Below are positions 46,028 through 57,294 of a stretch of 64,000 nucleotides of DNA, piece by piece. The first letter of the stretch is position 1. Each line of letters opens with the position of its first letter. The stretch spans positions 20,189,501-20,253,500 of the forward strand of contig JAZBRI010000003.1 in assembly GCA_036874045.1 (NCBI GenBank), given 5' to 3'. A program made the position numbers and the translations under genes. The notes below the pieces were generated by a model. The model was not told the origin of the DNA. It worked only from the letters and a program-made list of their open reading frames with translations, and made no database searches. The DNA is from Cymodocea nodosa. Taxonomy: Eukaryota; Streptophyta; Magnoliopsida; Alismatales; Cymodoceaceae.

Positions 46028-46328
46028 ACTAAAATCTTAATCATCCTCCTTTATTTGATGGAATACATTTTGAATATTGGAAATATAGGACGACAATCTT
46101 TCTTCAAAGTATAGATCATAAGTTGTGGTACATGATTTTGAAATCATATAATCCGTTAACTACTCCTTATAATACTTGGATAGTTACTAAAAAAGAAAAA
46201 GAAAGTCTAAATGCAAAAGGCTTAAATATTTTATTTTGTGTATTGAGTTATGAACAGTTCAGTAAAGTGTCGGCATATGCATCTACTTATAAGGTGTGGC
46301 ATGCATTAGAAGTTTCATATGAAGGTAC
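46028..46328 (+). pseudogene. C1b gag, continued and truncated
   Basis: It resumes at KILIILLYLMEY-equivalent DNA and reads FEYWKYR, then SIDHKLWYMILKSYNP, LNAKGLNILFCVLSYEQFSK and HALEVSYEGT, where it stops matching C1a at about 46328. The following codons up to 46392 come from the joined G2 LTR. It has only the first ~110 residues of the Gag core. Confidence 0.82.
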
Positions 46329-46843
46329 CAAAAACATACCAAAGCAAAAATACCAAAAACAACAAATTATCTTTGTTTACATTTACAATTAAAGTATTGT
46401 ATTGTTTGTTTTCTACCGTGATTAATGCTATTATTGTTAGTATTGTGAATGTTTTATGTTTGCTTGATTCAGAAAATAGAAAATAGTTTTATTGTTTATT
46501 GAAATTGATTCATTCCAGATACTTAAAGATTTTAATGGTTACTATTTGAACTATCTAAATGTTAGTGTTGCTTAATGATAAATCTAATATTAACTAACAT
46601 TAAAGAGCTTAATTGATGTTATTTACATTTTGTGGAACCGCCCAATAGTTGGCTGAATTCCTCTGTAAATAGCAGTATTTAATTGGAAAGATAGACTTGT
46701 GGAGCTAACTTAAGTCCATGAGGTCAGTCTGTTGAGTTAACCATAACTGAATGAACTAAGTCCGTTGTGTTAACTGTAACTCAACGAAGTACTTAACTGA
46801 ACACATATAAACTCCAATATAAAAATCGAAACAGTACACAATT

Positions 46844-48048
46844 TGTTAGGAATTTTGTTTTAATGATATATGCTTTATTAAAGTTTTTAAATAGGTCTAA
46901 ATAATATTCTCTAAGTATAATTGTCACGTAATTAAATGTTAACAGGTTATCAAAAAGTTTCATTTTTATTTCGGATAGTTAAAGTTTTCGAATAGTTAGA
47001 TTTTCGATAGTTAAACTTTCAGATAGTTAATGTTTCATTTTTGTTGAATAGTTATGTTAAAAACTTGTATATTTAAGTTATTTGAACGTGTGTTTTTAAT
47101 GTTTTAAGTTGTCACGTGTTTTCCATGTGTGTTCAGTAATGAAAATCGAAGAGTTAGATAACTGTTCGAGTTTTTATACGCATGGATAGATAATTGTTCG
47201 AGTTTTATAAAATGACTAACGAACAGATAAGTTTGCTATGTTTAGTCACGTGTTTTGTAGGTACAAAAACTCGAAGAGTTACAAATAAGTGTTCGAGTTT
47301 TTATAGGACTTAAAGGATAAGTGTTCAACTAAAACGAAGACTTAGAAGATATTCTACAAATCTCTAAGAAGATAAAGTTTCGGTGAATCTACGAGTGGAG
47401 ATCATGGAAATTCAAAATGATAGTGGAGAAAGTGGAAATTCAAAAATATAGTAATTTGGATTAAAGAAAAAATTAGTACGTGGATTATGGATTAAGTGGA
47501 TGAACATACTGAATGTGAACTCAGAGTTTGGTTACTAATAGAGAGTACGAGCTACATTACATCAATAGGATCCCAATCTCAAAAACCAAGTTTGAATATT
47601 CAATCCGGATCCTTAACTGAAAAGTTAAGTTTGAATATTCATATTCAAAAAAGTTCTCCAACATCAGAAGAAGTTCGAAATTCCAAGCAATTTCAGAAAA
47701 AAAGCTGCAAACGCAAGAAGTCTGGAAATTTGACAACTGGAGAAGAAGAGATACAGAAGCTGAGCAAAAAGAAGGAAAAGAGTTGTGTGCATAAAGATCA
47801 AGTTTTATACAATTCGAAATTAGTTTTGAATAAGGACTTCATTTTCTATTTGAATTGTATATCGGACATTACTGTATCAAAACCATCAAGAAGGGAATTG
47901 AGCTGAAAAGATATTGTAAATTCTATCTTTAAAGTTTACAAAGAATAGAATTTTATTTAAGAGTGTTTTGTGCTCTTGTTTTATTCGTTGGTAATTTAAT
48001 TACTAAAGACACAATTCACCCTCCCTCTTGTGATACAACGATCCTACA
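46844..48048 (+). mobile_element. C3 solo LTR in G2b LTR
   Basis: 1205 bp, TGTTAGGAAT...CGATCCTACA, flanked by an exact caatt duplication (46839-46843 and 48049-48053). Removing it restores the G2 LTR sequence seen at 1004-1020. Confidence 0.95.
47496..47906 (+). other. Open frame inside the C3 solo LTR (LTR-ORF)
   Basis: 136 codons homologous to 38708-39127. It runs from MDEHTECELRVW to the end of the hairpin-free half of the LTR. It is basic and low in complexity. No domain is recognised, and the coding status is doubtful. Confidence 0.35.
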
Positions 48049-48256
48049 CAATTCTTACTCAATCTCTGTGAGATCGACCTGTACTTGCATAGAAATACAA
48101 TATACACTATGCACTTGTAGTTAAAATACAAATTAGAATTAATATCTAATTTGTGTGAAAGGTTGTTTGTTTACTTTTAAAAGTAATTATTGATATAAGC
48201 ATAAAAACAAATTAAACAAGTTTAAGATTTAACTTAACAACCCCAACCAAGTTTTC

Positions 48257-48277
48257 TAGCGCCGTTGTCGGGGATTG
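48257..48277 (+). other. Primer binding site of G2b, tRNA-Asp type
   Basis: GCGCCGTTGTCGGGGATTG, one change from the plant tRNA-Asp complement GCGCCGTTGCCGGGGATTG used by Athila-type elements. Confidence 0.88.
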
Positions 48278-48466
48278 AGAGGTTAAGCAACTGTGAGTGC
48301 TGTTTTGTTTTAATAGCAAAGGGAGTGTTGTATGTTTCATTTTATAATTGAGGATATGGCATATGCTTATGCTCAATGATTTTTGAAACCTGTAGTTAGC
48401 ATATGTGCATTCTGCAATTTGGAAGGTCTCGACATCTTTGATTGTTTGAAATTGAGACGATTGTAG

Positions 48467-48664
48467 ATGGTTAGATCACATGAACAACAAATGAATTATA
48501 TTCAATATAATAGAGCTGAGTATGAGAATCCTATAGTTTACCCAACTGATGGTCAGTTTAGAATATGTAATATGTTGAGAGACAATGAAGTTTGGGATAG
48601 GTATGACAGACTAGAGCGTAGCATAGAGCAAAATATGGACAAACTGGAACAATACATGTGTTAG
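48467..48664 (+). pseudogene. G2b gag leader ORF
   Basis: 65 codons starting MVRSHEQQMNYIQYNRAEYE, about 190 bp after the primer site, ending at a TAG after LEQYMC. It is the intact form of the minus-strand frame at 565. The reading continues in broken form (EPKIDIIYEIEKTIMKIDQK) to the next open segment. The main Gag core seen in G1 is absent, so G2b either lost it or has a shortened Gag. Confidence 0.6.
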
Positions 48665-48810
48665 CAATAAGAAGTCAACTAATTAAACTATAGGGAAGAA
48701 TATATAGAACCTAAAATTGATATCATATACGAAATTGAAAAAACCATAATGAAAATTGATCAAAAATTTAATGCAATGAGATTAGATGATCTGGAAGAAG
48801 ACTAAAAGCA

Positions 48811-49341
48811 TTGGATGAATTTACAATGAAATTACAAGTTATGCAACAGGAAAACACAAATGAAAACTTTAATATTATAGATTTGTATAATTTGCAAGAT
48901 ATACAGACAAAAGAAAATATCAATGCAATAGAATTTAAAGAATGCAATTTAAAACTAAAAACAGTTGAAGATCATGATCACGAAAATGAAATACAAGAAC
49001 AACATGAAAGTAATGAAAATCTGGAAGATGTATATATAACATTAAGATCTGGAATTGATATACCACCAAGAATTCAAAAAGAAAATAATATGAAGGTGGA
49101 TAAGAACAAAAATCAAAATGATAATGTAAATATAATATTTGAAAACATAGAAATCAATGAAGAAAAATCTGAATATGAAAATGAGACTAAAAATGATCAA
49201 CCAAATGAAATGAAAGAAAAAGAATCTTTTAAATCACAATCATTAGCACCTTATCTTGAAGATTACAACAAACATTTCCTAAAAAACAAGAAAAAATTAG
49301 AGAAATTTTTGAAAAAGTACAAGTTAACATTCCTTTGTTAG
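48811..49341 (+). pseudogene. G2b gag C-terminal region
   Basis: 176 codons, very rich in Glu, Asn and Lys. It includes VYITLRSGIDIPP, a block that in Athila/Tat elements precedes the protease (TLRSG), and ends LAPYLEDYNKHFLKNKKKLEKFLKKYK, the 'QRxxKKKLxxxFxKFLE' helix in decayed form. It would be part of the Gag-protease junction. It is followed after a stop by the protease region. Confidence 0.7.
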
Positions 49342-49925
49342 ACTTATTGCAGAAAATGCTACCTTGTGCGAAATTTCTTAAGGATTGGTGTACTAAGAAA
49401 AGAGAGTGAAAAGTTTTAAGGAAAGTCTTTTTAGCTGAGCAAAGTAGTTCCCTATTTCTGCTACAAATTTCTAAAAAGTTATCTGTTCCTGGAATCCCTA
49501 TTATATCATGCACAATAGGAAATACTATTCTAGAAAGAACCTTAATAGACCTAGGTGCAGGTATAAATGTTATGTCGAGTGAAATATTTGCATCCTTAGG
49601 GTTAGAAGACTTAATCCCTACTAGGATTGTTATTCAATTAACTGATAGAAGTATAAGATACCTTAGAGGAAAAATAGAGGATGTGTTAATTAAAATCAAA
49701 AACTTCATATATCCTATTGATATTGTGATTTGTATTCCCAACAAATTAAGTATCAAAATCATGATACATCATTAATTTTGGGAAGGCCATTCTTAGCAAC
49801 ATCAGGGGCTATTATAAATTGTAAAACTAGAGTAACGAAGTTAGCATATGGTAATGAGGATACTCAATTAAACATTTTCAAACTAGAAAAGTTTGAGGAG
49901 TTAGAAATGTTCTTACATACTTAGA
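49342..49925 (+). pseudogene. G2b gypsy protease
   Basis: After a frameshifted piece (LPCAKFLKDWCTKKRE) the frame gives PGIPIISCTIGNTILERTLIDLGAGINVM: the catalytic DLGA is present, with AG for the usual AS. Then LGLEDLIPTRIVIQLTDRSI, EDVLIKIKNFIYPIDIVI and, after a one-base shift near 49735, SLILGRPFLATSGAIINCKT and NEDTQLNIFK. Pepsin-like, it matures the polyprotein. The 49926-50220 stretch is a linker with many stops. Confidence 0.78.
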
Positions 49926-50219
49926 CTTTTTAGAGGATGAAGGAGATATGCTAGATGATGTGATTTAAGAAGAATTAAATAGGCAATTAAATTTTGAAAC
50001 TTTAGGAGTAAGTGAAAGCATAAATGTAAAAGGAGATCAAGAAGAGATTAATATAGAAAATGAAAATGTTCAATTAGAAGCTCTCGCTTCTGATGGTAAA
50101 CATTGAGATTTAAAACCTTTACCTCCTAAATTAACCTATATATTTCTGGAAGAAAAACGAACATGTCCAATCATTATTGCCTCAGATTTGAAAGAGGATT
50201 AAATTGCTAAATTCAAAGG

Positions 50220-50809
50220 TGTAGTAAAAACTTATAAAGAGGCAATAGGATGGACTATGACTGATATAAAAGGGTTAAGTGCAACTTTATGCTGTCATCA
50301 CATATATTTAGAAGAGAATGCTAAACTAGTTAGAATTCTTAAGAGGAGATTAAATCCAAACTTTAAAGAAGTGGTTAGGAAGGAAATAGTGAAATGGTTA
50401 GATAATGACATAATTTATCCTATTTCTGATAGCTCATGGGTTAGTCCAATCCATGTAGTTCCCAAGAAATCAGGATTAAAAGTTAGGACTTGATACCTAC
50501 TAGAATTTAATCAGGCTGGAGAGTGTTTATAGACTATAGAAAGCTAAATGGTGTAACTAGGAAAGATCATTTTCCCTTACATTTTATAGATCAAATGCTA
50601 GAGAAATTAGTAGGGCAAGAATATTTTTATTTTTTAGACGGGTATTCAGGATATAACCAAGTGCTAGTAGCATTAGAGGATCAAGAGAAAATGACTTTCA
50701 CCTGTCCTAATGGAACTTATGCTTTTAAGAGAATGTCATTCAGATTGTGCAATGCACCAGCCACCTTTCAAAGGTGTATGCAAGGCATATTCACTAGAAT
50801 GACTGAAGA
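50220..50809 (+). pseudogene. G2b reverse transcriptase, N-terminal half
   Basis: From WTMTDIKGLSATLCCHHIYL through KEIVKWLDNDIIYPIS, SWVSPIHVVPKKSG (fingers) to a stop near 50490. A frame change then leads to IDYRKLNGVTRKDHFPLHFI, FLDGYSGYNQVLVA, TFTCPNGTYAFKRMSFRLCN and APATFQRCM. The C1 solo LTR interrupts it just before the DD active site. Athila/Tat-type RT copies the element RNA. Confidence 0.85.
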
Positions 50810-52384
50810 TGTTGAGTATTTTGTTTTGATGATGTGTGCTGAATGAAAGTAATCATATTTGCTCAATTACTATTGCTTGTGAAAAGAAATTAAAAACATC
50901 AATTAATACAGAAAAAGCTTATTGATATAAATACTTGTCTGTATTGGATCTAAAATTATACTAAGTTAAATAACTAGTCGTTTCGTTGCATTAATTTCTC
51001 ATTTAACTAAACGTTAAGTTAACATGTGTTTTTATTGAAAAACATGATATGTTTTAAAGTTATATTTTCTATATCATGAACAGTGCACGTTTAGACAACT
51101 CGTTAAGTTAGAGTTTTGTTCATATAGAGGTCACGTGACAACTTGTTAAGTTAGGGGCTTAAATGTTAAAATAAGTCACGTGAGAACTCATTAAGTTAGT
51201 GAGTAAAAGAAGAGACAAACTCGTTAAGTTAGTGTTGTACACGTGGTGAATTAAAGGTTACGAATGTTATATTGTATCACTTGAGTTGCACATGTTTAAC
51301 TCGTTAAGTTAACATAACTAAACGCATTGAGTTGCTATATTGAACACTAAGGCAACGCGTTAGGTTAGTGTTATAAACTTAAGTTGTTATTTTTTCATGT
51401 GGTAAAATTCTTATTATAAAAACATTTGTTTATTACTAGTTTGTTGAGTTATCTATAATACAACGAAGTTGATTCGTTGAATTATTGTAACACCACGAAG
51501 CTGGTTCATTGAGTTAGCGTAACACCACAGACTTAGTTCATTGAGTTAGCTACAGTACTTGCCACGTGAGTTGTCACATGAGGAACTCATTAAGTTAGAA
51601 ACATTAAGTTATATATCTACTTGTTTTACTCATTTAGTTAATATTAAAGTAACGACTTATTGTTGTACTTGATGAAAAATTTTGGATGAGAAAGTTTATT
51701 TTGTAGGAAAATTTTCAAAGATCCAGGATTGATGATTAAAGAAAATTCGAAATGTAAACGTGGGTCAGAATGTGTGTATTTTGATGAAGGAAAAAGAGAA
51801 GACGTGAAGAAGTGGAAAACTAGTAGTGATTAAACGTGGAGGATATGCGTGAAGTGAAGATACAATATAAAAGGTAGGGAAAATGTTGATCAATTATCCT
51901 TACACACCAAACGAAAAATCATTTCAGGGTTCAAAAACACCTTTCGGGGAAAAGCTCTCAGATGGAAGAAAATTCAGTGAAGTAGAAAAGGTCAAATTTA
52001 TATCATTGAAGATCTGAAGTATTAGGAGAAAGAAAATTCGGTGAAGTAGAGAAGGACAAGATATTCATCACTGAAGAATTGTTGAAGAAGAAAAAGAAGA
52101 AGAAGAAGAAACATCTCAAACAGGGAGAAATATTTTAAATTTTGCAAATTAGTTTTCTCTATTTGCAGTTATGAAATTGTATAGATGAAACATGATATCG
52201 ATATATAATTGCATCTATAATTTCTAAGGAGAATTGAATTGTATATTGTAATTGAAACCTTGAATAAAAATGATTTTATGAAAATAGTGTCTCGACTTGT
52301 TTTTGAGTTTTGAAATTTCAATTATAATCGAAAATGTTGAAAAACACAATTCACCCCCCTCTTGTGTAGTCATACGATCCTATA
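50810..52384 (+). mobile_element. C1 solo LTR in G2b reverse transcriptase
   Basis: 1575 bp, TGTTGAGTAT...CGATCCTATA, flanked by gaaga (50805-50809) and gaaaa (52385-52389), one difference. Removing it rejoins RT at TRMTED...KIFLEIFMDDF, matching the G2a counterpart near 39900. It carries the CGTTAAGTTA module array and CACGTG boxes at 51080-51600. Confidence 0.93.
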
Positions 52385-53245
52385 GAAAATTTTTTAGAAA
52401 TATTTATGGATGATTTTACTATTTATGGAAATTCATATGAAGTGTGTTTAAAAAATTTAGACCAAGTATTAAAACATTGTATGGAAAAAAGTCTGGTTCT
52501 AAATTGGGAAAAATGTCACTTCATGGTTAAACAAGGAATAGTCTTGGGACATGTTGTTTCAAAGAAATGATTGGAAGTAGATAAAGCTAAAATAGAAGTT
52601 ATTTCTAATCTACCAGAACCTAAATCAGTAAAAGATATTAGATCATTTCTAGGACATGCTGGATTTTATAGAAGATTTATTAAAGATTTTAGCAAAATAG
52701 CTAGACCTTTAACTAATCTATTAAAAGATGTCCCATTCAACTTTGATAAAAATTGCAAAGAAGCATTTTTCAAGCTAAAGACTAGCTTAATTTCAACTCT
52801 TATAATACAAGCACCTGATTGGAGCCATCCATTTGAATTAATGTGTGACACATCTGATTTTGCTGTAGGAGTAGTGTTGGGACAAAAGATAGAAAAATCT
52901 CCTAGAGTGATTCATTATGCAAGCAAAACTTTAAATGATGCTCAAGTTAATTATACAACTACTGAAAAAGAGTTGTTAGCTGTTGTATTTTCCTTAGAAA
53001 AGTTTAGATCATATCTGATTGGAGTTAAAGTGATAGTATACATGGATCATTCAGCTTTAAAACACCTAATAGCAAAGAAAGAGACTAAACCTAGACTGAC
53101 CCGATGGATATTATTATTACAAGAATTTGATCTAGAAATTAAAGATAAAAAAGGTTGTGAGAATGTAGTAGCAGGTCATTTATCAAGATTACAAATAAAA
53201 AATCAAATATTGAAATTAAGGATAATTTTCCTGATGAACAATTAA
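52385..53245 (+). pseudogene. G2b reverse transcriptase end and RNase H
   Basis: It opens with FMDDFTIYGNSYEVCL, the catalytic MDD, and LNWEKCHFMVKQGIVLGHVV, then a TGA at about 52568. The open frame 52571-53245 (224 codons) continues with [31 protein letters not shown], and gypsy RNase [37 protein letters not shown] and [20 protein letters not shown]. Catalytic Asp, Glu and Asp are visible. It is the longest preserved gypsy pol stretch here. Confidence 0.88.
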
Positions 53246-54061
53246 TGATCATCAACACAATGCCTTGGTATGCAAACGTAGTTAATTACTTAGTTACTAG
53301 TTTAACACCTAAGGATTGGAATAGACAGGATAAGAAATTGTTCTTTTCAAGAGTAAAATATTACTATTGGGAAGACCCATACTTATTTAAGAAATGTCTT
53401 GATCTAGTTTTAAGGAGGTGTATTCCAGAAATTGAATATCAAAACATATTGTCTTTCTGCCATGACCAAGCATGTGGAGGGCATTTTGGTTCAAGTAAAA
53501 TTGTAGCCAAAATTCTACAATGTGGATTTTATTGGCCAACACTATTCAAAGATGCTTATAAATACTGCTTAAGTTGTTTTTCGATGTCAACAAATAAGAA
53601 GAATATCAAAGAGGAATATGATGCCTCTTAATCCTATTGTTGAGGTTGAAATCTTTGATTTGTGGGGAATAGATTTTATGGGTTCATTTCCTATGTCTAA
53701 TCAATTTAATTATATATTATTGGGGGTGGATTATGTATCTAAATGGATAGAAGCTATTCTTACAAAAACTAATGACAACAAAGTGGTAATACATTTTAGA
53801 AGAACTAATATAATTGCTAGATTTGGAATACCTAAAGCTATTAATAGAGGAACTCATTTCTATAATAGAAGTTTTGAAGCCTTAATGAAGAAATATGGAG
53901 TAAATCACAAAATTGCAACATCATATCATTCGCAAACAAGTGGACAAGTAGAAAGTCCAAACAAACAAATTAAGTTAATATTAGAAAAAGTAGTAAATCC
54001 TATTAGAAAAGATTAGGCTAATAGATTAATAGATGTACTTTGGGCTTATAGAACTGCTTAT
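53246..54061 (+). pseudogene. G2b integrase
   Basis: Two overlapping frames (53245-53631 and 53618-54016). The first has the H2C2 zinc region (FCHDQACGGHFGSSKIVAKI, then YKYCLSCFSMS), with Ser replacing parts of the usual CxxC. The second has the catalytic core: DLWGIDFMGSFP (first Asp), LLGVDYVSKWIEA, then AINRGTHFYN where the family has SDGGSHF, so the second Asp is missing, and the Glu in TSGQVESPNKQIK. After a stop at 54014 it continues (ANRLIDVLWAYRTAY) until C2b cuts it at 54062. It cannot be active. Confidence 0.83.
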
Positions 54062-55381
54062 TGAAAGGACCTCTAGATTTTGATAATGTAAAAATCAATG
54101 CGAGGAATCAAATTGTATTTCTCAAGCTTAACAATCAGCAAGAGAGCAGAAGTTGATACAGACAGTTCAAAGTGTGCTGCAAGTGATAAAAAGGATTTTG
54201 GAAGGTTACCAAGCTTAACTATCTAGAAGAGATATATTTTCGGTGAGTTACCAGTCTTAGTATCCGAAATGTAGTATAAAGCAGTAGCAACACCATCAGA
54301 CAATTACAAGATTAAGTATCCGAAAGTAGAAGGCTTTCAGAGAGTTAGAAAGATGGATGTATGAAGAATCGGAAAGTTACTATAGCTAACTATCTGAAAC
54401 TTAAGTCATTGAATTTCCTACGTGCAGAAATCCAAACAGAAGCTTAAAAGAAGAATCGAAAAGTTACTAGAGCTAACTATTCAAAATTTGAAGAGTTTCG
54501 GTGAGTTACAAGTATAACCATCCAGAACTTAAGTCAGTCTATTTTGCATGTGTTGAATTAAATAAAGCAGTTAGAAACTTAACAAAGGATTTCAGAGGGT
54601 TACTGTAGCTAACTATTCGACAGTTAAATAATAGTTCGATAAGTTACAACTGCAAGTATCTGATTGAATGATAGCTCTTATGTACGATCTGAAGTCCTAC
54701 ATGGTAGAAAGACTTAAGTGACTTTTCGATAAGTTATAAGTATTTTTCGAAGAGTTACATGGCTAAGCCTCCGAAAAACCTAGGAAATCGGAAGGGTATC
54801 TTGAAATACCTCCCTGAATGGTAACTTACCATATTTGGGACTGAAATCTTACCAAGTATAGCAGAATGCATCCGTTGGAAGAAAAATATGATCGTTACAC
54901 ATGTTTAGTATATATACAAGCAACAAACAACAGAATTAGGTAGCTTTTTGCTCATACAAATATTTACACCAAGCTCAACAAAAGAAAGCCTTAGAAATCA
55001 AATCATCTTCAGCATATACAGACTCAATTTTTAGAAGCTCATCACGCACTCAACTCTAATACTTTGAAGCAAGTGTTTTACTGAAGTACATGGATCAAAA
55101 ACTTCAGAGAAAGATTGGTTGGAGCTACAACCTGAAAGCTCAATCAGTTTGGTTGGTTCTTGCTTTAACCTTAAAGCAAGTGATTGTAAGTTTGTAAAAG
55201 TTTAGTGAAGCCCAAGTATCCCTTGGGGGTGGACTAGTCATTAGTGGTGAACCACCTAAAATCTTGTGTGTGTTATTTTTATCGTGCGCTTGCTAATTCT
55301 GTATATCAATCAATCATTAAATAGTTAAGAAACAAATTATTACCATTCACCCCCCCTCTGGTAAGCCATCAGGTCCTAACA
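54062..55381 (+). repeat. C2b 5' LTR
   Basis: TGAAAGGACC...GGTCCTAACA, similar to 17294-18821, with TTTTCGGTGAGTTACCAG and GAGTTACAAGTATAACCATCC modules at 54180-54790. Confidence 0.92.
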
Positions 55382-55383
55382 AT

Positions 55384-55395
55384 TGGTATCAAAGT
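55384..55395 (+). other. Primer binding site of C2b, tRNA-Met type
   Basis: TGGTATCAAAGT two bases after the LTR end. Confidence 0.85.
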
Positions 55396-55433
55396 AAGGT
55401 TGACCTCGTTAATAGATTTAACTATCTGAGATC

Positions 55434-56285
55434 ATGGCTTTTCACACTATAGAGAGTCAGAATATCCATCAACCTCTCCTATTTGATGGTAGCAATTATA
55501 GCTATTGGAAAAATAGGATGGAGTGTTTTCTCAAGAGTATTGATGTAAAACTCTAGAGAATGGTTGTACATGGTACACCACTTCCAATCAGTCATGTAAG
55601 TGATCGGTTTGAGGAGGATGAAAGAATCATCTAGATGGATGCTCGTGGGCTAAACTCAATCTACTGTGCACTGACTAGTGAATAGTATAACAAAATATTT
55701 GCCTGTAAATCTTCTCATGAGGCTTGGAAAACTCTTCAAATCACATATGAAGGAACCAGCCAAGTAAAAGATACAAAGATCAGCATTTTGTTAAGGAAAT
55801 ATGAATTATTCAAAATGCTTGATAAAGAAAGTATTACTGAAATGTTTTCTAGATTCACAGAAATTATAAATGAACTGAGAGGTCTTGGAAGGGACTTTTC
55901 CAATCGTGAACAGGTATAGAAGATCCTTAGAAGCCTAACAGTTGAATGGAAGCAAAAATTTACTTCCATACAAAACTCAAAAGATTTAAACAATTATTCA
56001 ATTGAAGACTTGTTGGGAAATCTTCTTGCTCATGAAGTCCAAATGAAGGAATGGAAAGAAGGAGTCACTGAAAGAAAGGCTGAGAAAAAGAAAGAACTAG
56101 CCTTTCCCTCAACAGAAGACCAACCAAGCTCGGATGATGATGAAGTTTTACTACTAGTCAGAAATTTCAGAAAAATGATGAGACAAGGAGGCAAAGCCAA
56201 CTCCTCAAGATCAAAAGTCCCTACCTGCTACAAGTGCAAAAAACTAGGACACATTCAACTTTATTGTCCTTTTCAATAGGAGGAA
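55434..56285 (+). pseudogene. C2b gag, truncated
   Basis: ATG at 55434 (MAFHTIESQNIHQPLLFDG) in the same frame as the rest. TAG or TAA codons occur near 55554, 55634, 55683 and 55918. Core: LRKYELFKMLDKES, MFSRFTEIINELRG, SIEDLLGNLLAHEVQMKEW. The knuckle CYKCKKLGHIQLYCP is complete, unlike C2a. The frame ends at FQ-stop and the element at about 56285. Coiled-coil extension and pol are missing. Confidence 0.85.
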
Positions 56286-56969
56286 CTTTGCTGAACTAAC
56301 TATTATGTAGTCGAACTTTGTTGTCTTTCACGTTCAGCATGTTCATCCACTTGATCCACAATCCATAATCCACGTACTAATTTTCTCTTTAATCCAAATT
56401 ACTATCTTTTTGAGTTTCCATGATCTCTACTCGTAGATACATCGAAACTTTATTGTCCTGGAGTCTTGTAGAATATCTTCTAAGTCTTCGATTTAGTCGA
56501 ACACTTATCCTTTAAGTCTTATAAAAACTCGAACACTTATCCTTTAACTCTTCTAGTTTTTGCACCTGCAAAACACGTGACTAAACAAAGAAACTTATCT
56601 GTTCGTTAGTCCTTTTATAAAACTCAAATAGTTATCTATCCATGCGTATAAAAACTCGAACATTTATCTAACTATTCAATTTTCATTACCGAATGCACAT
56701 GGAAAACACGTGACAACTTAAAACATTAAAAACACATGTACAGATAACTTAACTATACAAGTTTTTAACATAAACTATTCGACAAAAATGAAATGTTAAC
56801 TATCCGAAAGTTTAACTATCGAAAATCTAACTCTTCGGAAATCTTTAATTTATCTAACATAACAATGAAACTTTCCGATAATCTGTTAACTATTATACTT
56901 AGAGAATATTATGTAGACTTATTTAAAAACGTTAATAAAGCATATATCATCAAAATTAAATACCTAACA
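56286..56969 (-). repeat. C3b 3' LTR, truncated
   Basis: From about 56300 to 56969 it matches the first ~660 bp of the C3a LTR in reverse complement. The other end (CGATCCTACA side) is missing; a short spacer with a repeated gaactttg (56282 and 56311 areas) marks the joint with C2b. Confidence 0.88.
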
Positions 56970-57294
56970 ATCTCCCCCTTTTTGATGATGTCAAAATCTA
57001 ATAAGTCACATAATTTATATCTCCCCCTTTTTGGCATTATAAAAAAGTAAACAAACTATTTTCTCCCCCTTTATGAAGTTAAGCAAGTTAAATGTAAGGA
57101 AGAAAATCTTACTAAGTATATATTAATCAAAACGATAGTTTCAAACATACATAAAATTTATGGATTAAGCATAAACTATTTAAACATAAACTGTGAAAAA
57201 TAATCACATAACATTAAATTGTAGTAAACAGTTTACATAATATTTTTGGTAACAAATTACAATGCATAAATCATGTAATACATAATTTGTATAA
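56970..57294 (-). other. C3b polypurine tracts and spacer
   Basis: On the minus strand GGGGGAGA runs lie at 56970-56983, 57019-57032 and 57061-57073, as in C3a. Positions 57145-57294 are AT-rich and have no match in C3a. Confidence 0.8.

Larger units (their letters stand above)
42703..46328 (+). mobile_element. C1b, 5'-half copia element
   Basis: A 5' LTR, primer site and the first part of gag, inserted in G2a on the left and truncated on the right at 46328, where it meets a G2b LTR in the opposite orientation to G2a. No pol or 3' LTR remains. A C3 solo LTR is nested in its gag. Confidence 0.88.
46329..48239 (+). repeat. G2b 5' LTR, truncated, holding a C3 solo LTR
   Basis: Reverse-complement match to 794-1528. 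It begins within a few bases of the point where G2 LTR subfamilies diverge (AAAAACATACC...). A GTTGAGTTAAC inverted-repeat array lies at 46690-46800. The LTR continues after the solo LTR from 48049 to about 48239, 18 bp before the primer site. Confidence 0.78.
54062..56285 (+). mobile_element. C2b, 5'-half copia element
   Basis: LTR of 1320 bp (54062-55381), primer site and gag up to 56285, then an abrupt join to a minus-strand C3 LTR. The left flank is cttat in the G2b integrase; no right partner exists. Its LTR lacks several hairpin modules present in C2a, which accounts for its shorter length. Confidence 0.88.
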
